Origin: Nectonema munidae
Lineage: Eukaryota > Nematomorpha > Nectonematoida > Nectonematidae
Length of the DNA: 64,000 bases
Direction of reading: 5' to 3'
NCBI GenBank assembly: GCA_030549495.1
Contig: JAUIRK010000894.1
Span: 1,240,001 to 1,304,000, forward strand
Positions 41,892 to 53,047 of this stretch are shown here, one piece after another. Position 1 is the first letter of the stretch; every line of letters begins with the position of its first letter. The position numbers and the translations under genes were made by a program. The notes under the pieces were generated by a model that worked only from the letters and a program-made list of their open reading frames with translations, searched no databases and was not told the DNA's origin.

Positions 41892-43809
41892 ATGGACACT
41901 TCAAGCGAATATTCAACGTCTACCGAATCTGATGAGTACTTTTATATATCGGACGATTCAGCGTCGGATATATATGAAGAAGTTCCCCTTTCAAGAGAAG
42001 AGTCATTTGAAGAACTTGAGGAAAGAGAAGAAGAAACTCTGGAAAATGTGGATGAAAACTTGATAGCCCCGGACGGTACAAGATATTTTTGGGAATCTCA
42101 AGACTCCATCACTGGTCGTGTTCAAGCTCGAAATTGCTGTAATTTATCTCTACGTCCATATGGTCCAACAAATGAAGCAAAAAATCTAAAGGATATTGTC
42201 AAAATTTTCAATTTGTTCTTTGATATTACTATAATAACCCATATTTTTGAAATGACGAAGAAAAAAGCAGAAGAAAATTACAAGTAAGTTTTTTCAACTT
42301 TATAAAAATATATGCTCAAAAATTCAGTCTTTAGAAGACATTCCTGAACTATACAAGTTTCATTATTTTTTATGATTCCTATAAAACTTTCTAATTTATG
42401 AACTTCTAAAGACTGAATTTTGGGGTTTATATTTTGTCCGACATCAGATGTATAGTAAAAATAATTTATTTAGTAAAAGCATTTCAAAATGGGAAGAGTT
42501 AAAAGCTTGCCATGAAAGGTTTAATATAAGTGACCTACTAGCTTACTTTGGATGTCTTATTTACATTGGACAAGCTAAAGACCAAAGAATAGCGACGCGG
42601 TATCTTTTCTCCAAAAATGGCGACCCTTTTTTGCGTGCAGCGATGGGAAGAAGGATGTTCACATATATAAATATTTTTATTCGTTTTGATTGTTCAATTG
42701 ATAGAAATCAAAATGATAAACTATCAGCAATCAGAGTGATTCATAGTCATTTTTTTGATAATTGTCATAGGTATTGGACGCCTCTAGATGCAGTTACTAT
42801 TGATGAGCAACTAGTCAAGCTCAGAGGAGGATGTCCCATAAAAATATACGATAAGAGTAAACCCGGCCACTATGGTATCAAAGTATATCATATGAATGAT
42901 GCTAACACTTTTTATGTAATGAAGCCTGAAATTTACATTTCTGGTTTGCTTGATAAATGTTATTTTTCTAGTTTAGAAATTTGTAAAAGATTAATAATTG
43001 GATCAAATTTACCACGGGGATGTGGAGTTTTTCTTGATCGCTTTTTCACATCTCATGAACTAGCGAAGTGGGCCCTAAGCAAAGATTTAACTATTTGCGG
43101 CACTATAAACTCAAATCGTCGTTTTCTACCCAATATTCTGAAACCTAAATACATTCGTAATTTAAACTTACAAGAAACTGAGAGTAAGTTCGTTTAGTCA
43201 GAGTATGCTTCTATTTCAACTTACATTCCGATGAAACATGCTAAGCAAAATTTTAAAGCGGTTTATATCCTATCTTCCCAACATACTCGGGGTGTGGCTA
43301 TAACATCGTATAAAAGCAAGCCCGAAACCTTGGTTCTTTACAATAAGTATAAAAGCGGTGTTGATTGTTTCAACAGAATGGCAAGGGATTTTACATCCTA
43401 TAAGCCTAGTAGAAGATGGACTATGGCTGTTTTTACAAATTACTTAGATATCACAGCGTTCAACTCTTGGGTAATTTATAGTTTCAACACCGATACACAT
43501 TGCTCAACTAGAAAAGGAGGCAGGAAATTTTTTTTGAAGTTTTTATCTCTCAAACTTTGTGAACAGTCAATGCTTGTACGCTCTAAAGTTTCACAAATAT
43601 CACGACCTATCAAAAATATTTTATCGTATTATGGATTTCTCCCTCAAAGAGAAATAAATGAAAGTAGATCGAATAGCAGAGGATACTGCACTATTCCGGA
43701 ATGCAAACCCAGAAGCAGGGGTACCAGAAAGTGCTCGTTTTGTAAAAAATTTATTTGCAAAAGGCATTCTTATCTGATATGTCCTACTTGTCACTCTGAT
43801 AGCAGATAA
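41892..43809 (+). pseudogene. piggyBac transposase with one intron and one in-frame stop
   Basis: Start ATG at 41892 (MDTSSEYSTSTESDEYFYIS, an acidic N-terminus). Exon 1 ends at 42283 at a GTAAGT donor; an acceptor TAG at 42453-42455 joins in frame to KNNLFSKSISKW. Catalytic blocks: AVTIDEQLVKLRGGCP (first Asp), VFLDRFFTSHELAKW (second), YKSGVDCFNRMARDFTSYKP (third). The C-terminus has a cysteine-rich domain, CTIPECKP...CSFCKKFICKRH...CPTC, which binds terminal repeats in this family. A TAG at 43195-43197 is the only break seen; the same frame continues after it to TAA at 43807-43809. Length about 580 residues, normal for piggyBac. It may be a recently silenced copy, a read-through case or an assembly error. 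Confidence 0.85.
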
Positions 43810-44209
43810 GTTTATACATTTTTGTTTTTGCATTGTAATTTAAAATATATAGATGGCGTTAATAAATTTTTTTGCTTATTTTTTAAAAATCATTTTTTCA
43901 TCAGATTTTATCACACAAAAATAACAGAAGTTTACTAATCTTTATATAAAAAATGTTTTATGGAAGTCTTACGAAAATTCAAAAAATATTGAAATTTTTT
44001 TTTTGAAGTCATGTTGACTTTTGGGTCATCAACCCCTGAAATTTTTGTTAAAAATTTAAGTCGAAGTAAAAAATGAAAACTTCATTAATTTCTTCATATT
44101 TGGGTGTTAATTTTCATCCACCTTACATATTTTTTTGTGGCCTAAATTTTGAGTTGAAAAAAACAGTGGAGTAAAAAGCCCAACAGTGGTATGCGAAGGT
44201 ACTCTGTGT

Positions 44210-44600
44210 GTAATTAGACCTACCAGAAAGACTGCAAGATTCAACTAATTTTTCAGACTTCTGATTAATGTCAGAACTTGTTTTTTCAAGATCAGCGAGC
44301 TTTAAATCTAACTTGATAGTTGATCTCTCATAACAATTACTCAAATTTTTTTGAGAAGCTTTTATATTATCAAGTTTTTCTTCAAATTTAGAGATTGATT
44401 CCTTAACTTTAGCAAAATTAGAATCTTCAATAACACATTTTTTACAATATCAAATCAAACCTTTACTCTCCCAATTTTCAAGAATATTACAAAACTCTGC
44501 ACTTATATCTTGACAAGAATAGCAATGCCATTCAAAACAAGAACTACAGATAATAATTTTTTCTACTTTCATTGTACACGCATTACACGTCCATAATCTT
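44210..44600 (-). pseudogene. LINE ORF1, PHD-like finger part
   Basis: Minus-strand reading WTCNACTMKVEKIIICSSCF then EWHCYSCQDISAEFC is a PHD-like Cys/His finger, followed by LENWESKGLI and a stop. Further on is a coiled segment LKLADLEKTSSDINQKSEKL. A stop precedes WTCNAC, so the start is lost. It continues in 40561-41085 once the piggyBac is ignored. Confidence 0.7.
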
Positions 44601-44692
44601 CAGAAGACTTTACATTTTTCAAATGTTTACTTTTCATTGAAAATATTGTACACTTTTTTATAAACTAAATGATAGTATTACATATTTCTTTT

Positions 44693-44812
44693 TAAGGAAG
44701 CTGGTGTGAGAGAAATATGTTCGGTTATGGAGATGTATAGAAGTGTGAAGACGCGAGTGAAAAAAGTAACAGCCGAAACAGAGAAGTATGATGTTTCTAT
44801 AGTAAACATCTG
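44693..44812 (+). pseudogene. RTE-type LINE reverse transcriptase fragment
   Basis: Reads REICSVMEMYRSVKTRVKKV then TAETEKYDVSI, matching the RTE pattern V..M Y....T.V....G.T..F.V..G just before the HQGSALSPFLF block, which is absent. A second RTE piece lies at 45990-46098. Confidence 0.5.
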
Positions 44813-45004
44813 ATCATTTGATGGAAAAACATCATTGTGAAGGTTTTCACAACAGGTTGACTTATTTTTACTTTCCTTTATAATTTTTATTTTTCACTAC
44901 TTAATATTTTCAGTTTGAGATCTTTCTTGTCTTCCATATGAAAAACGAATGTCTGGGAAGTTCTTTCTTTTTCCACAAACTGCGAAGAAAAGATTTGGAA
45001 AGAC

Positions 45005-45217
45005 GTGCCTGAAATAGAAAGTGTGGATTCCGGTTATTGTTCGAGCGGGGGAAACAGGAAGAAAAAAGATGAAAAAGAAAAATGGGTTGAAAAAATATAT
45101 GAAGAATATAATGAAAACAAAAATATTTACCTCTCTCTCAGTGGAATTTCTTTGTATGTATGTCCTGCTAAAAATCTTGATTCAGAAGAAACTCAAGATT
45201 GGATTTTTCAGTTTTAA
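45005..45217 (+). CDS. Doubtful 70-residue frame, possibly a last exon
   Basis: Open frame reading VPEIESVDSGYCSSGGNRKK then a Lys/Glu-rich helix and SLSGISLYVCPAKNLDSEET. It has no ATG. A possible acceptor (TTAATATTTTCAG, ending 44912) lies upstream, but the frame is closed by a TGA between. Unrecognised; may be chance. Confidence 0.18.
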   Translation: MPEIESVDSGYCSSGGNRKKKDEKEKWVEKIYEEYNENKNIYLSLSGISLYVCPAKNLDSEETQDWIFQF

Positions 45218-45989
45218 ACAGAAGAGCAAATTTTTGATGTTAATTTGTTTGTGTTTTATACATTTGTTACATTTATAAAAAAAAGTTTCAAATTTTTATT
45301 TTATAAAGAAGTTTTTTCTAGTTGAATTTTATTTTTCATTGTACTATTGATGTTAGTTAATTTTAATTAATAATGTTGATATTTTGACTTAATTTTTATA
45401 AAAGTTTTATAGACATAATTGTACTATTTTTACAATGAACAAGTGTCACATTGAGTCATTTTATAAAATAAAGCAAGTACTTAAAATTTTTAATTTTGAC
45501 CATAATATTCTGTTAAGTTGAAAAATCAAAAGAAGTAGTAAATAATGAAGTTAATAGATTTACTATTTAAAAAAGTTAATTATAATGTTTTTATCTTTAT
45601 TCAATAAAATATAAACTCAATTAGAAATGCTTATTTTACACCTAAATTTAAATATATGTACGTAGAGTTAAAAAATTGTTATAAAAAACTGGAAAAACAT
45701 CCTAATGTAAAAACCTAAAAAAATACTATAAACTGAAAAAAACATAAATGATAAAAATTATTAAACAGTTTAGTATAAAATTTAGTTTAATACTAATTAA
45801 AACATTATAAACATCTGTAAAAGCTCAATACTTCATTCTACTAAAGGCATTATTTTCTTTTGAGTGTTTTAAAATACGACTAATTGTAAAAGTGATGTGG
45901 AGAATGATATACGCATTTGCAATAAAAAATGCAAGCGATAGAAGATATGGTAGTGGAGTGAGTGTATGTAACAATAAATATTTATTTGT
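45218..45989. other. AT-rich stretch without a gene
   Basis: Very AT-rich with no domain-bearing ORF. It separates two RTE fragments and may contain an unrecognised insertion. Confidence 0.35.
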
Positions 45990-46098
45990 GCAGCAACGTG
46001 AAGTGTTGAGGAAAATAAATTCTCTAAGAAATAGTGGCAAAGCAAAAGGAAAAGTATATAAAACAATTCTGAGATCTGTTCTGCTATATGGCCTAGAG
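45990..46098 (+). pseudogene. RTE-type LINE fragment, C-terminal RT
   Basis: RKINSLRNSGKAKGKVYKTI then LRSVLLYGLE matches the RTE motif KGK(V/I)Y.TV.RP..LYG.E. The reading is cut after GLE by CAGCAATGTCAAACATGCAG, which resembles a GTGTCAAAC-type hAT terminus. Confidence 0.6.
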
Positions 46099-46283
46099 CA
46101 GCAATGTCAAACATGCAGTTCATTACAAGCAGATTTGCGGCCCACACAGACGAGCAAGGATAGATTAAACATTTTCACTACTTTTTAGACCCGCCTCTTA
46201 CATTGCAACTACTTTTGCATCTCTCGCCTTATAAGCAACATATATTATATTTTATTATTGTTTATTTTTTATTAAATTGACAA

Positions 46284-48700
46284 CCCTTTACAGTCCAACG
46301 TTCCCAAAATGGGAACAATTTTAAGACTTAAAATTTTAAGCATGTATGTTGATAAAAATTTCTTCTATCTTATTTGTTATTTTGTAAATCATTTATACAA
46401 ATTTTTATAAAAAAAAGTATTTTAATTTAACTAAAATTCAGGAAAAAAATCAGTGAAGAACTTTTAAAAATCCAATAAATTCATTACAAATTTTAGAATT
46501 AAATTAAAAAAAATTCTAAGTTGTAATTTTTATTTTTTTATTTATTTATAAAAATTTTAGTCATATATTTTATTTTAACTATAAAGATGATTTTTTTTTT
46601 GAAAAAAATATTGGCAGAAACAAAAAAAATATGTTCCCAAAATGGGAACGTTGGCTATTTTTAATACTAAAAATTGGTAAAAAAATTGTTGAATAAATAT
46701 TTTCGATTGTTTTTTTTTATTTTTTATAGTTTTAATTTCTTTTTTTTCAATTTTTAAAATGGAATCTTTTAATTTTGATGAATTGGCATCAGATCCTAGC
46801 TATATATTTTTGGAATCTGCCAAAAATTATATTGAAAACTGTAATGAAGAATTGGAGTTAGTTATTGTTCCTCCAGTTTCTGGTAATAAAGGAATAGAGT
46901 GATTAAGAAGGAGATGATATCATCCTTGATGAAATTGATGTGCCCGATGAAAATGCTGGAGAACTAGAGTTACACGGAGTAAACTATGAAGTTCCACAAT
47001 TTAACGAAACAATTTCCAAAGATAAATGGATAAAATCAGACAAGCTATCTCTGAGCTCTTTAGAAAATTTTGAGAATCAAATTTTTTTATCTCAATATGA
47101 AAGTTTATCTATGTATGAAATTTTTTTACTTTTTTTTCAGAAGAAATGTTTCATCATATTGTAGAACAAACTAATCTTTACGCTAAAAGAGATAAAAATA
47201 ATAGCTCTTTTCGAACAGATATTAGAGAAATGAAAAAATTTATGGGTTTATTACTCATTAGCGGATATCATTGTTTACCTGCTGAGAATGATTATTGGAG
47301 CACTACTGAAGACCTTTCTGCTCCTATATTTTCAAAGACCATGTCAAGAGAAAAGTTCAAGAGCATAAAGAAATTTTTACATCTTGCAGATAATAATAAA
47401 CTTCAAAGCTCTAAAGTTGCAAAAGTTTTACCCTTTTTAATTTGTTGAAGAAAAATTGTTTACAGTTTGACTTTTTCCATCAGTATTTAAGCATCGATGA
47501 ATCTATGATACCTTATCGAGGATTACATAGCGCTCGTCAATTCATCAAAGGAAAGCCTGTGATGTTTCGCTACAAAATGTGGATGTTTTGTAGTTCAGAC
47601 GGGTACCCATATAACTTTGATATTTATTGTGGGAAAGAAGAAAGCCGAAAAACATCATTAGGAAGCCACGTGGTAAATACTCTTTTGAGTCCAATTCACA
47701 AAGAAATAAGCATGTCGTTTTTTTCGACAACTTTTTTAGAAGTTACAAACTTTTACAAGAATCAGAAAGCAACATTAGAGCATGTGGCACAATACGCACT
47801 AATCGAACAGGTGGATGCCCGCTACCATCAAATAAAGAATTTCAAAAAAGTGATAGAGGTTCTTTTGAATACAGATCAAATGGGAAAATCTTGTGTGCTA
47901 TTTGGAATGATAATTGTGCCATTAGCATTGCAAACAATTACTATGGTGTTTTTCCCATCCAAATGGCTGAAAGACGAGTAAAAAATGAAAAAAGAGACAA
48001 ATAAAACAGCCCATCTTGTGAAAATGTACAATAAAGGGATGGGTGGTGTAGATATTTGCGACAGAATGTTAGCAAGATACAGACCTAGATTACGATCAAA
48101 GAAGTGGTGGTTCGCACATTGTAAATCTTTCTGTTGTGGCGGCTTACAAGTTTCATCAAAAATTCAAAATGAATGTCATACACATCTTGATTTCAGAAGA
48201 GAAATATGTGGATGTCTCATCAATTCTGTGCAGTCAAGAAAACGATTAGCAGGTCCTACGTCTTCAACAGCAATGGGTGTACGATTTGATGGAATCAATC
48301 ATATATTAGAAACAACGACACAAGGAAGGTGTGTCGAATGCAAAAAAAATACAAGCTTTTTTGCAAAAAATGTAACAAAAGATTACACAGGACTTGTAAT
48401 TCAAAGTTTCACAAAAAGACAAAAAATGGTTAATTGGATAAATTAAATGTACGTGTGAATAAATATATTTGTATATACAATTAGTTCTAATAGTCACAAT
48501 TTTTTTTGATATTCAATAAACTTTTAATTTTACTACTCAAAGTGTCCAGCGTTCCCATTTTGGGAAGATATTTAAAAGTATACAAAAAAATAGTCCACTA
48601 AATTTTGTTTTTGTTTTTTCCATTTATTAACGTAAATAAAGAAATACAATAGTAAATGTAAACCCTAAATTTTAATATCCTTTGTTCGGTCTGTAAAGGA
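46284..48700 (+). mobile_element. piggyBac element B
   Basis: Left end CCCTTTACAGTCCAAC at 46284; right end reverse complement TCCTTTACAGACCGAAC, ending 48700 and followed by TTAA (48701-48704). The left flank is ACAA, probably a mutated TTAA. The palindrome GTTCCCAAAATGGGAAC lies at 46300-46316 and 46633-46649, with a partial copy at 48551-48566. The transposase has several breaks. Confidence 0.85.
46759..48446 (+). pseudogene. piggyBac transposase B, several breaks
   Basis: ATG at 46759 (MESFNFDELASDPSYIFLES). A TGA near 46900 closes the first frame, then frames at 46940, 47146, 47442, 47627 and 47985 carry the rest. Catalytic blocks: LSIDESMIPYRGLHSARQF (first Asp), VVFFDNFFRSYKLLQ (second), YNKGMGGVDICDRMLARYRP (third). 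A shortened C-terminal cysteine pair CVECKKN remains. Four or so frameshifts plus the stop make it dead. PGBD-like. Confidence 0.85.
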
Positions 48701-48739
48701 TTAAAGTGCCCGCCCCTATTTTTCTCAGATATTAATAAG

Positions 48740-49200
48740 GTTTTATAAATATTTTTAATGTTACATATATATATATATCAACTATGCTGAATTCAGTGGT
48801 GATGTCCATTTTTTATGAAAATCAATCAAACCTGTCTAAAAAGTTATTTATATTTGACAGCTCATCTCAAAAAGAACTTTTTATTGAAATAATTATATAA
48901 AGTTTTTTATAAATATATACCCATTTTCAAGTATGCTGAATACAGTGGTGATATTCATTTTTTTTTATCAAAATCAATCAAACCTGTCAAAAAATTGATT
49001 TATCTCAAAAAGCATCATTTTATCCAAATAATTATATAATTTTTTTTACACATATATACCTATTTTCAAGTACGCTGTGTTTACTGGTAATATTCTTTTT
49101 TTTTTATAAAAATCAGTCAAAACTGACAAAAAATAATTTAAATATGACAGCCCATGTCAAAATAAAAATTTTTATTCTTATAAAAAGTTTTTTATACATA
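48740..49200. repeat. Tandem repeat with TCAATCAAACCTGTC core
   Basis: About three units of roughly 145 bp, each with TATACC(C/T)ATTTTCAAGTA, GCTGAATACAGTGGTGATAT, a T run, AAATCAATCAAACCTGTC and AAAGTTTTTTATA. Related single or tandem copies lie at 29390, 35340 and, in reverse orientation, 62050-62880. Confidence 0.78.
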
Positions 49201-49239
49201 TTGTTACGTTAAACGCGTAATTTGATGATACAATTTTAT

Positions 49240-50910
49240 TATGATGAACGAAAGAGTGTCCGGAAAATTCGCCGTAAAAAAGTTTGCCGTAGGAAAACTC
49301 GCCTCAGGAAATTTCGCCTAATAGGAAAAATCGCCGCAAGACAATTTTGCCGTAAAACAAGTATTTGTGATAAAAACAGTTTGGTTTTGAAGTATCATTT
49401 TATCTCTTTCAAACAACCAAATTTGGCCAAGTAATTATTTATTTTATTTTATTTTTATTTTATCCTATTTTTTATTTCATCTTTATTTTTATTTTACCTT
49501 ATTTTTTATTTTATCTTTATTTTTTTTCGACTATAGTTTTTTGTAGACAGATGATCCTTTATCAAATGGAAACTAGTAGAGGAGGACTGAAATTAGTTGA
49601 CGATCTTAATTATATTTACCGAATAGATCGAAAATACGGTGAGACACTTCCAAGCCTAAAGTTTACGAAGCAAAAACTAAAATGAAATCGATAGCCACGA
49701 ATTCACAAACCTCTGTGCGGTCCTTAATTTCAGAGGTTGTATCTATAGTTTAGATTCTAAAAATGGTGATCGGTTTTTATTATATGATAGTGGGGAAGAT
49801 TGTTCAGACAAAATTTTAGCTTTTGGCACAAAAGCTGGGCTAGATGGCCTTGAGAAAACAAGGACTGGGCGTGTGATGTCACGTTTAAATGCAGCCCAGA
49901 GATATATTACCAATTGTTCATATTACTTATTGTTATAAAGAATATTAGTATACCACGTATTTTTGTCTTGCTACCTGACAAATCTCAAGTAACTTACAGC
50001 AGACTTTTCAGTGCCTTGAAGGATCTACGCCCATCATTTCAACCCGAAACCTTGATGGTCGATTTTGAAAAAGCAAGTATTAACGCCTTTTCTGCTGTAT
50101 TTCCAACTACAAAAGTAACAGGTTGTTCATTTCTTATGCCTAAGAAAATTTATCGGCACATTCTCGATCTCGGTTTCATCGTATAGTGATTACATCGCGA
50201 GATTTATGGATTATCAATGATTTTGAAAATCGTGACCTAAATGATTACCTTAGAGGTATTTCTCATTACTTATTTTTTTTTAATTGTTTCTATTTTTCCA
50301 ATTTGTAATAAATTAGTTATCTCAATAATCTTTTTGAAATAAGGAATAATTTATTACATATATAAATTGGTATTTTTTTCTTAAAAATAAAGTTTTTTAT
50401 TAAAAAAAAAACAAATGATTATTTTTAAATATAATATACCAAATAATGACTGAAAAGTCGAAGGTTAAAATAGGTTAAGGGAATTTTTATGAAACTAAAA
50501 AAACACAAAGATTAATATATATATATTCTTTTTTTTAAATTAAATTAGATACTTTTTTTGTAACTTTCCTTAAATATTAAAAAATTTTAACATATTTCAA
50601 GGCTATTTAAGTCAGAAAGAAATATTGTTTTATTTTGTCATTATATCCTGATAATATGAAAAGCTTATATTTAAGAATTAGTTTTTTGTTATATTAAGAA
50701 CATTTACAAAAGTTCGTAATAAACTTAAAAAAATTATAAAGGGATATTTACAAAAAAACATTGAGCGTCCGTCAAGCATAAACTTAGTATGACGATGTAA
50801 TTACTGCACGATGAAAATACCGACGATGTATTGAATCACGATGAATTTACTATGCGATGAAATTACCACGATAAAGTTACCACGATGAAATTACCGCGAT
50901 GAAATTACAG
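49240..50910 (+). mobile_element. Second MULE with short-period terminal repeats
   Basis: The left part (49255-49365) has six or so units like GGAAAATTCGCCGTA. The right part (50790-50905) has about eight units like CGATGAAATTACC. Between them lies MULE coding sequence. The two flanking arrays are not reverse complements, so true ends are unproven. 50190-50780 is AT-rich with no gene. Confidence 0.5.
49550..50186 (+). pseudogene. MULE transposase relic
   Basis: METSRGGLKLVDDLNYIYRI near 49567 resembles the start of a FLYWCH zinc finger. From 49760 comes GDRFLLYDSGEDCSDKI, then in another frame WACDVTFKCSPEIYYQLFIL (first catalytic Asp), RIFVLLPDKSQVTYSRLFSA and TLMVDFEKASINAFSAVFPT (second Asp), followed by KVTGCSF. 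The third acidic site and the C-terminus are lost. A frameshift near 49870 and stops near 49690 and 50186 show decay. Confidence 0.78.
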
Positions 50911-51114
50911 GAGCAATATAGCTCATAATTTATCTTTTTAACATCTTTAACTTTCATACAAGTTTCCGTTGAGGATAGCTTTTTTATATATATATTCAGA
51001 AATACACACAAATTTTATTTATGCAAATAAAGTTTACTAAATAAAAATATCAAAGATAACCAAAACATTAAAATAAGGTTTTATGAAAATAGAGATTGTA
51101 CAAGATAGAGGATT
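50911..51114. other. AT-rich spacer, nothing seen
   Basis: No ORF or repeat recognised. Confidence 0.3.
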
Positions 51115-51358
51115 AGTTATATCTTCTCTGATGCTACATCTTCCTTTTTATCATCTTCAAGATTTGAATCATTAGTCTTTTTTACAGGGTGTAAAAACAT
51201 AGTGATAGGAAGTTGAGATTGATGTTTCATAGGTTGTAAAAAAGAAAAAAAATCGGAAATTTGGCGAATTGCTAAATTTTCCGCAGGTATAGTTATATCT
51301 CTGCAAGAACAGCGAATAACTGAAACCGCGAATGCTGAATAAGCGCAGATTGACTGTA
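51115..51358 (-). mobile_element. pogo/Tigger-like end with a transposase tail
   Basis: On the minus strand the sequence starts TACAGTCAATCTGCGCTTAT then TCAGCATTCGCGGTTTCAG, a typical Tigger terminal repeat next to a TA. About 110 bases on, a frame reads QSQLPITMFLHPVKKTNDSN then LEDDKKEDVASEKI and stop, like the acidic C-tail of pogo-type transposases. 5' terminus and 3' tail lying so close implies an internal deletion. Confidence 0.4.
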
Positions 51359-51384
51359 TATGTAAAATAAAATCTTAGAAAGGA

Positions 51385-51990
51385 TGGTGGCGTAAAATGC
51401 TCTCACTTGAGCATTAAAACATGTATCAAAACCTGAGGAAGGATATTTACCCTTTGGAAAATTTACCCAAAAGATTGAACTTAGTCTAAACACTAATTAA
51501 TTGAATTAATTTATTCAAATTAGCGTAGTCGTCTTGCATAATATTAAAGCAGTCTATTATAAAAAAAATTTGTTAAAGAAAAAATTAAACTTAGAGACTA
51601 GAGATGCAGAAAACCTTGACCTCAGCACGACATTCATTAGAGATATTGAAAATCGCCATGACTCAAAATCACAATTTAAAATATTCTAAACTACTGGTGA
51701 TCCTAAGAAGGGAGTGTTAAAGAATCCTCAAATAAAGTAGGGCTGCTTCTTCAAAAAAGTGAGAGAACATCGGCTTTTGTGAATAAGTGAGACTTTGCAA
51801 GTTTTATTTGATTGTTAGCATACAAGTATGAAGAACAGATCCATAAGGCAGCCATTCAGAAAAAATGTATGCATCGAGTATTGAGTTCTGCTTTCCTTTC
51901 AAGTTTGGAGAGCGCTTCAAGCAGTCTACTTTTTCATCATAAAATTTTGAAATCATCTTTTTTGTTTAAGCTTGAATCCCCACCCCTGAC
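51385..51990 (+). repeat. Dispersed repeat of unknown type, copy 1
   Basis: Shares long, almost unbroken identity with 62905-63750 (e.g. TTAGCGTAGTCG(T/A)CTTGCAT, GACCTCAGCACGACATTCAT, TGATCCTAAGAAGGGAGTGT). No coding frame or terminal repeats seen. Its left part carries GGTGG(C/T)GTAAAA, shared with the other copy. Confidence 0.8.
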
Positions 51991-53040
51991 ACGTATCTCT
52001 AGGATCCTGTCGTTATTTATGTACGAATTTGAATATTTTTATTAAACTCAATTTTCTCTTTAATAAATAATAAGTAAATATTTTAAAGCTTTTTAAAACA
52101 TTTTTTATCAATAAATGTTTAATTATTAATTTTCTATCTTTTCTGAGCTGTCGTCAGAGTTGAGGTTATCAAAGTCTCTTCCCTCTGCTTGAATTTTCCC
52201 ATTTAATGATTACCATTTTTGTTCTATTTTTTCCTTTTGCAATTATTTTAATACTTTTGCAATTCTGTTTTTTTAAATGTTAGTTTTTCTTTTGTTCATA
52301 TTACTTTGACATGTACTATTTTTACTTTTCGATATTTTGCCTATTTATATGACGATTTTTTTTGTTTCTTTGCAGCAAATTAGAAACTGTTCAATTTTTA
52401 ATTATTTCGCAAATAAATCTTCATAAAATAAAAAATCTTTATAAATAATATGAAAAAAGTAAAAATTTATAAATTTGGAGTTTGAAAAGTTATAAGGTTT
52501 ATTTGCGAAATAATAAAAATAATTTTTTTCTCATTTTAAAAATTAAAAAAATTACATCGTGTAAATAGTAAAAATATCAAATAGTAAAAATGGTACATGT
52601 CAAGATAATATAAATATGAGAAATAAAAATAAATTAAGAAATGGTTGAAGGCTAGTTGATTTCCACACCACCCTTGAGGTACAACGTATAGGCGCATTAA
52701 CTTTTTTTTAAGTGGAAGTATCCCCAGTAGGTATATCGTAACCACTGTTCATATTAATACCCTTTTTATTTCTATTTTGTCTTTTTGGAATTCTATTTCG
52801 TATTTTTGCAATTCTATTTGGTCTTTTTGTAATTCGGTTTCTTCGCCTTTTTAAAGTTTTTGGAAAATAACTTTATTTGGGTAAGAGAGTTATTCTATAG
52901 CAAAAATATAAAATAGAATTTCAAAATGACAAAATAGAATTGCAAAAAGAAAAAGTAGACTTACAAAAGAAGAAAATAGGATTGGGAAAGAAGAAAATAG
53001 AATTGGGAAAGAAGAAAATAGAACTAAAGTTGGTATATTT
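51991..53040. repeat. Minisatellite-like region, about 20-24-bp units in both orientations
   Basis: Plus-strand units TTTTTGCAATTCTATTT(G/C) occur at 52240-52290 and 52755-52835. Reverse units AAAATAGAATTGGGAAAGAAG occur at 52905-53030. The opposed arrays could form a hairpin. No gene. Confidence 0.6.
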
Positions 53041-53047
53041 TATATAT

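Larger units (their letters stand above)
41091..44202 (+). mobile_element. piggyBac element, nearly complete
   Basis: Terminal repeats GTACCTTCGCAT (41091-41102) and ATGCGAAGGTAC (44191-44202) are exact. GGAGTAAAAAGCCCA also occurs near both ends (41141-41155 and 44168-44182), in direct rather than inverted orientation. The usual TTAA duplication is not seen; GTAC is present at both edges and may be either part of the repeat or the duplication. The element interrupts a LINE ORF1 reading. A direct repeat of about 90 bp lies in its 5' region. Confidence 0.82.
36650..44640 (-). mobile_element. CR1/Jockey-like LINE carrying three later insertions
   Basis: Minus-strand LINE whose parts are met in order: ORF1 with PHD-like finger (44640-44210), ORF1 continued (41085-40561), endonuclease (about 40400-39690), RT (38400-37000), C-terminal tail and 3' end (36990-36650). 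The 3' terminus is a run of TGTTATGTTATGTTATA-like repeats, a CR1/L2 trait. The LINE is interrupted by a hAT-type element (38622-39333), a small foldback (39337-39674) and a piggyBac (41091-44202). About 4 kb without these. Confidence 0.82.

Noticed and set aside
45005-45217. Confident host last exon
   Set aside because: No ATG, and the possible upstream acceptor leads into a stop in this frame; kept only at low confidence.
50790-50905. CRISPR-like short repeats
   Set aside because: Units are contiguous without unique spacers, in clearly animal DNA; a minisatellite.
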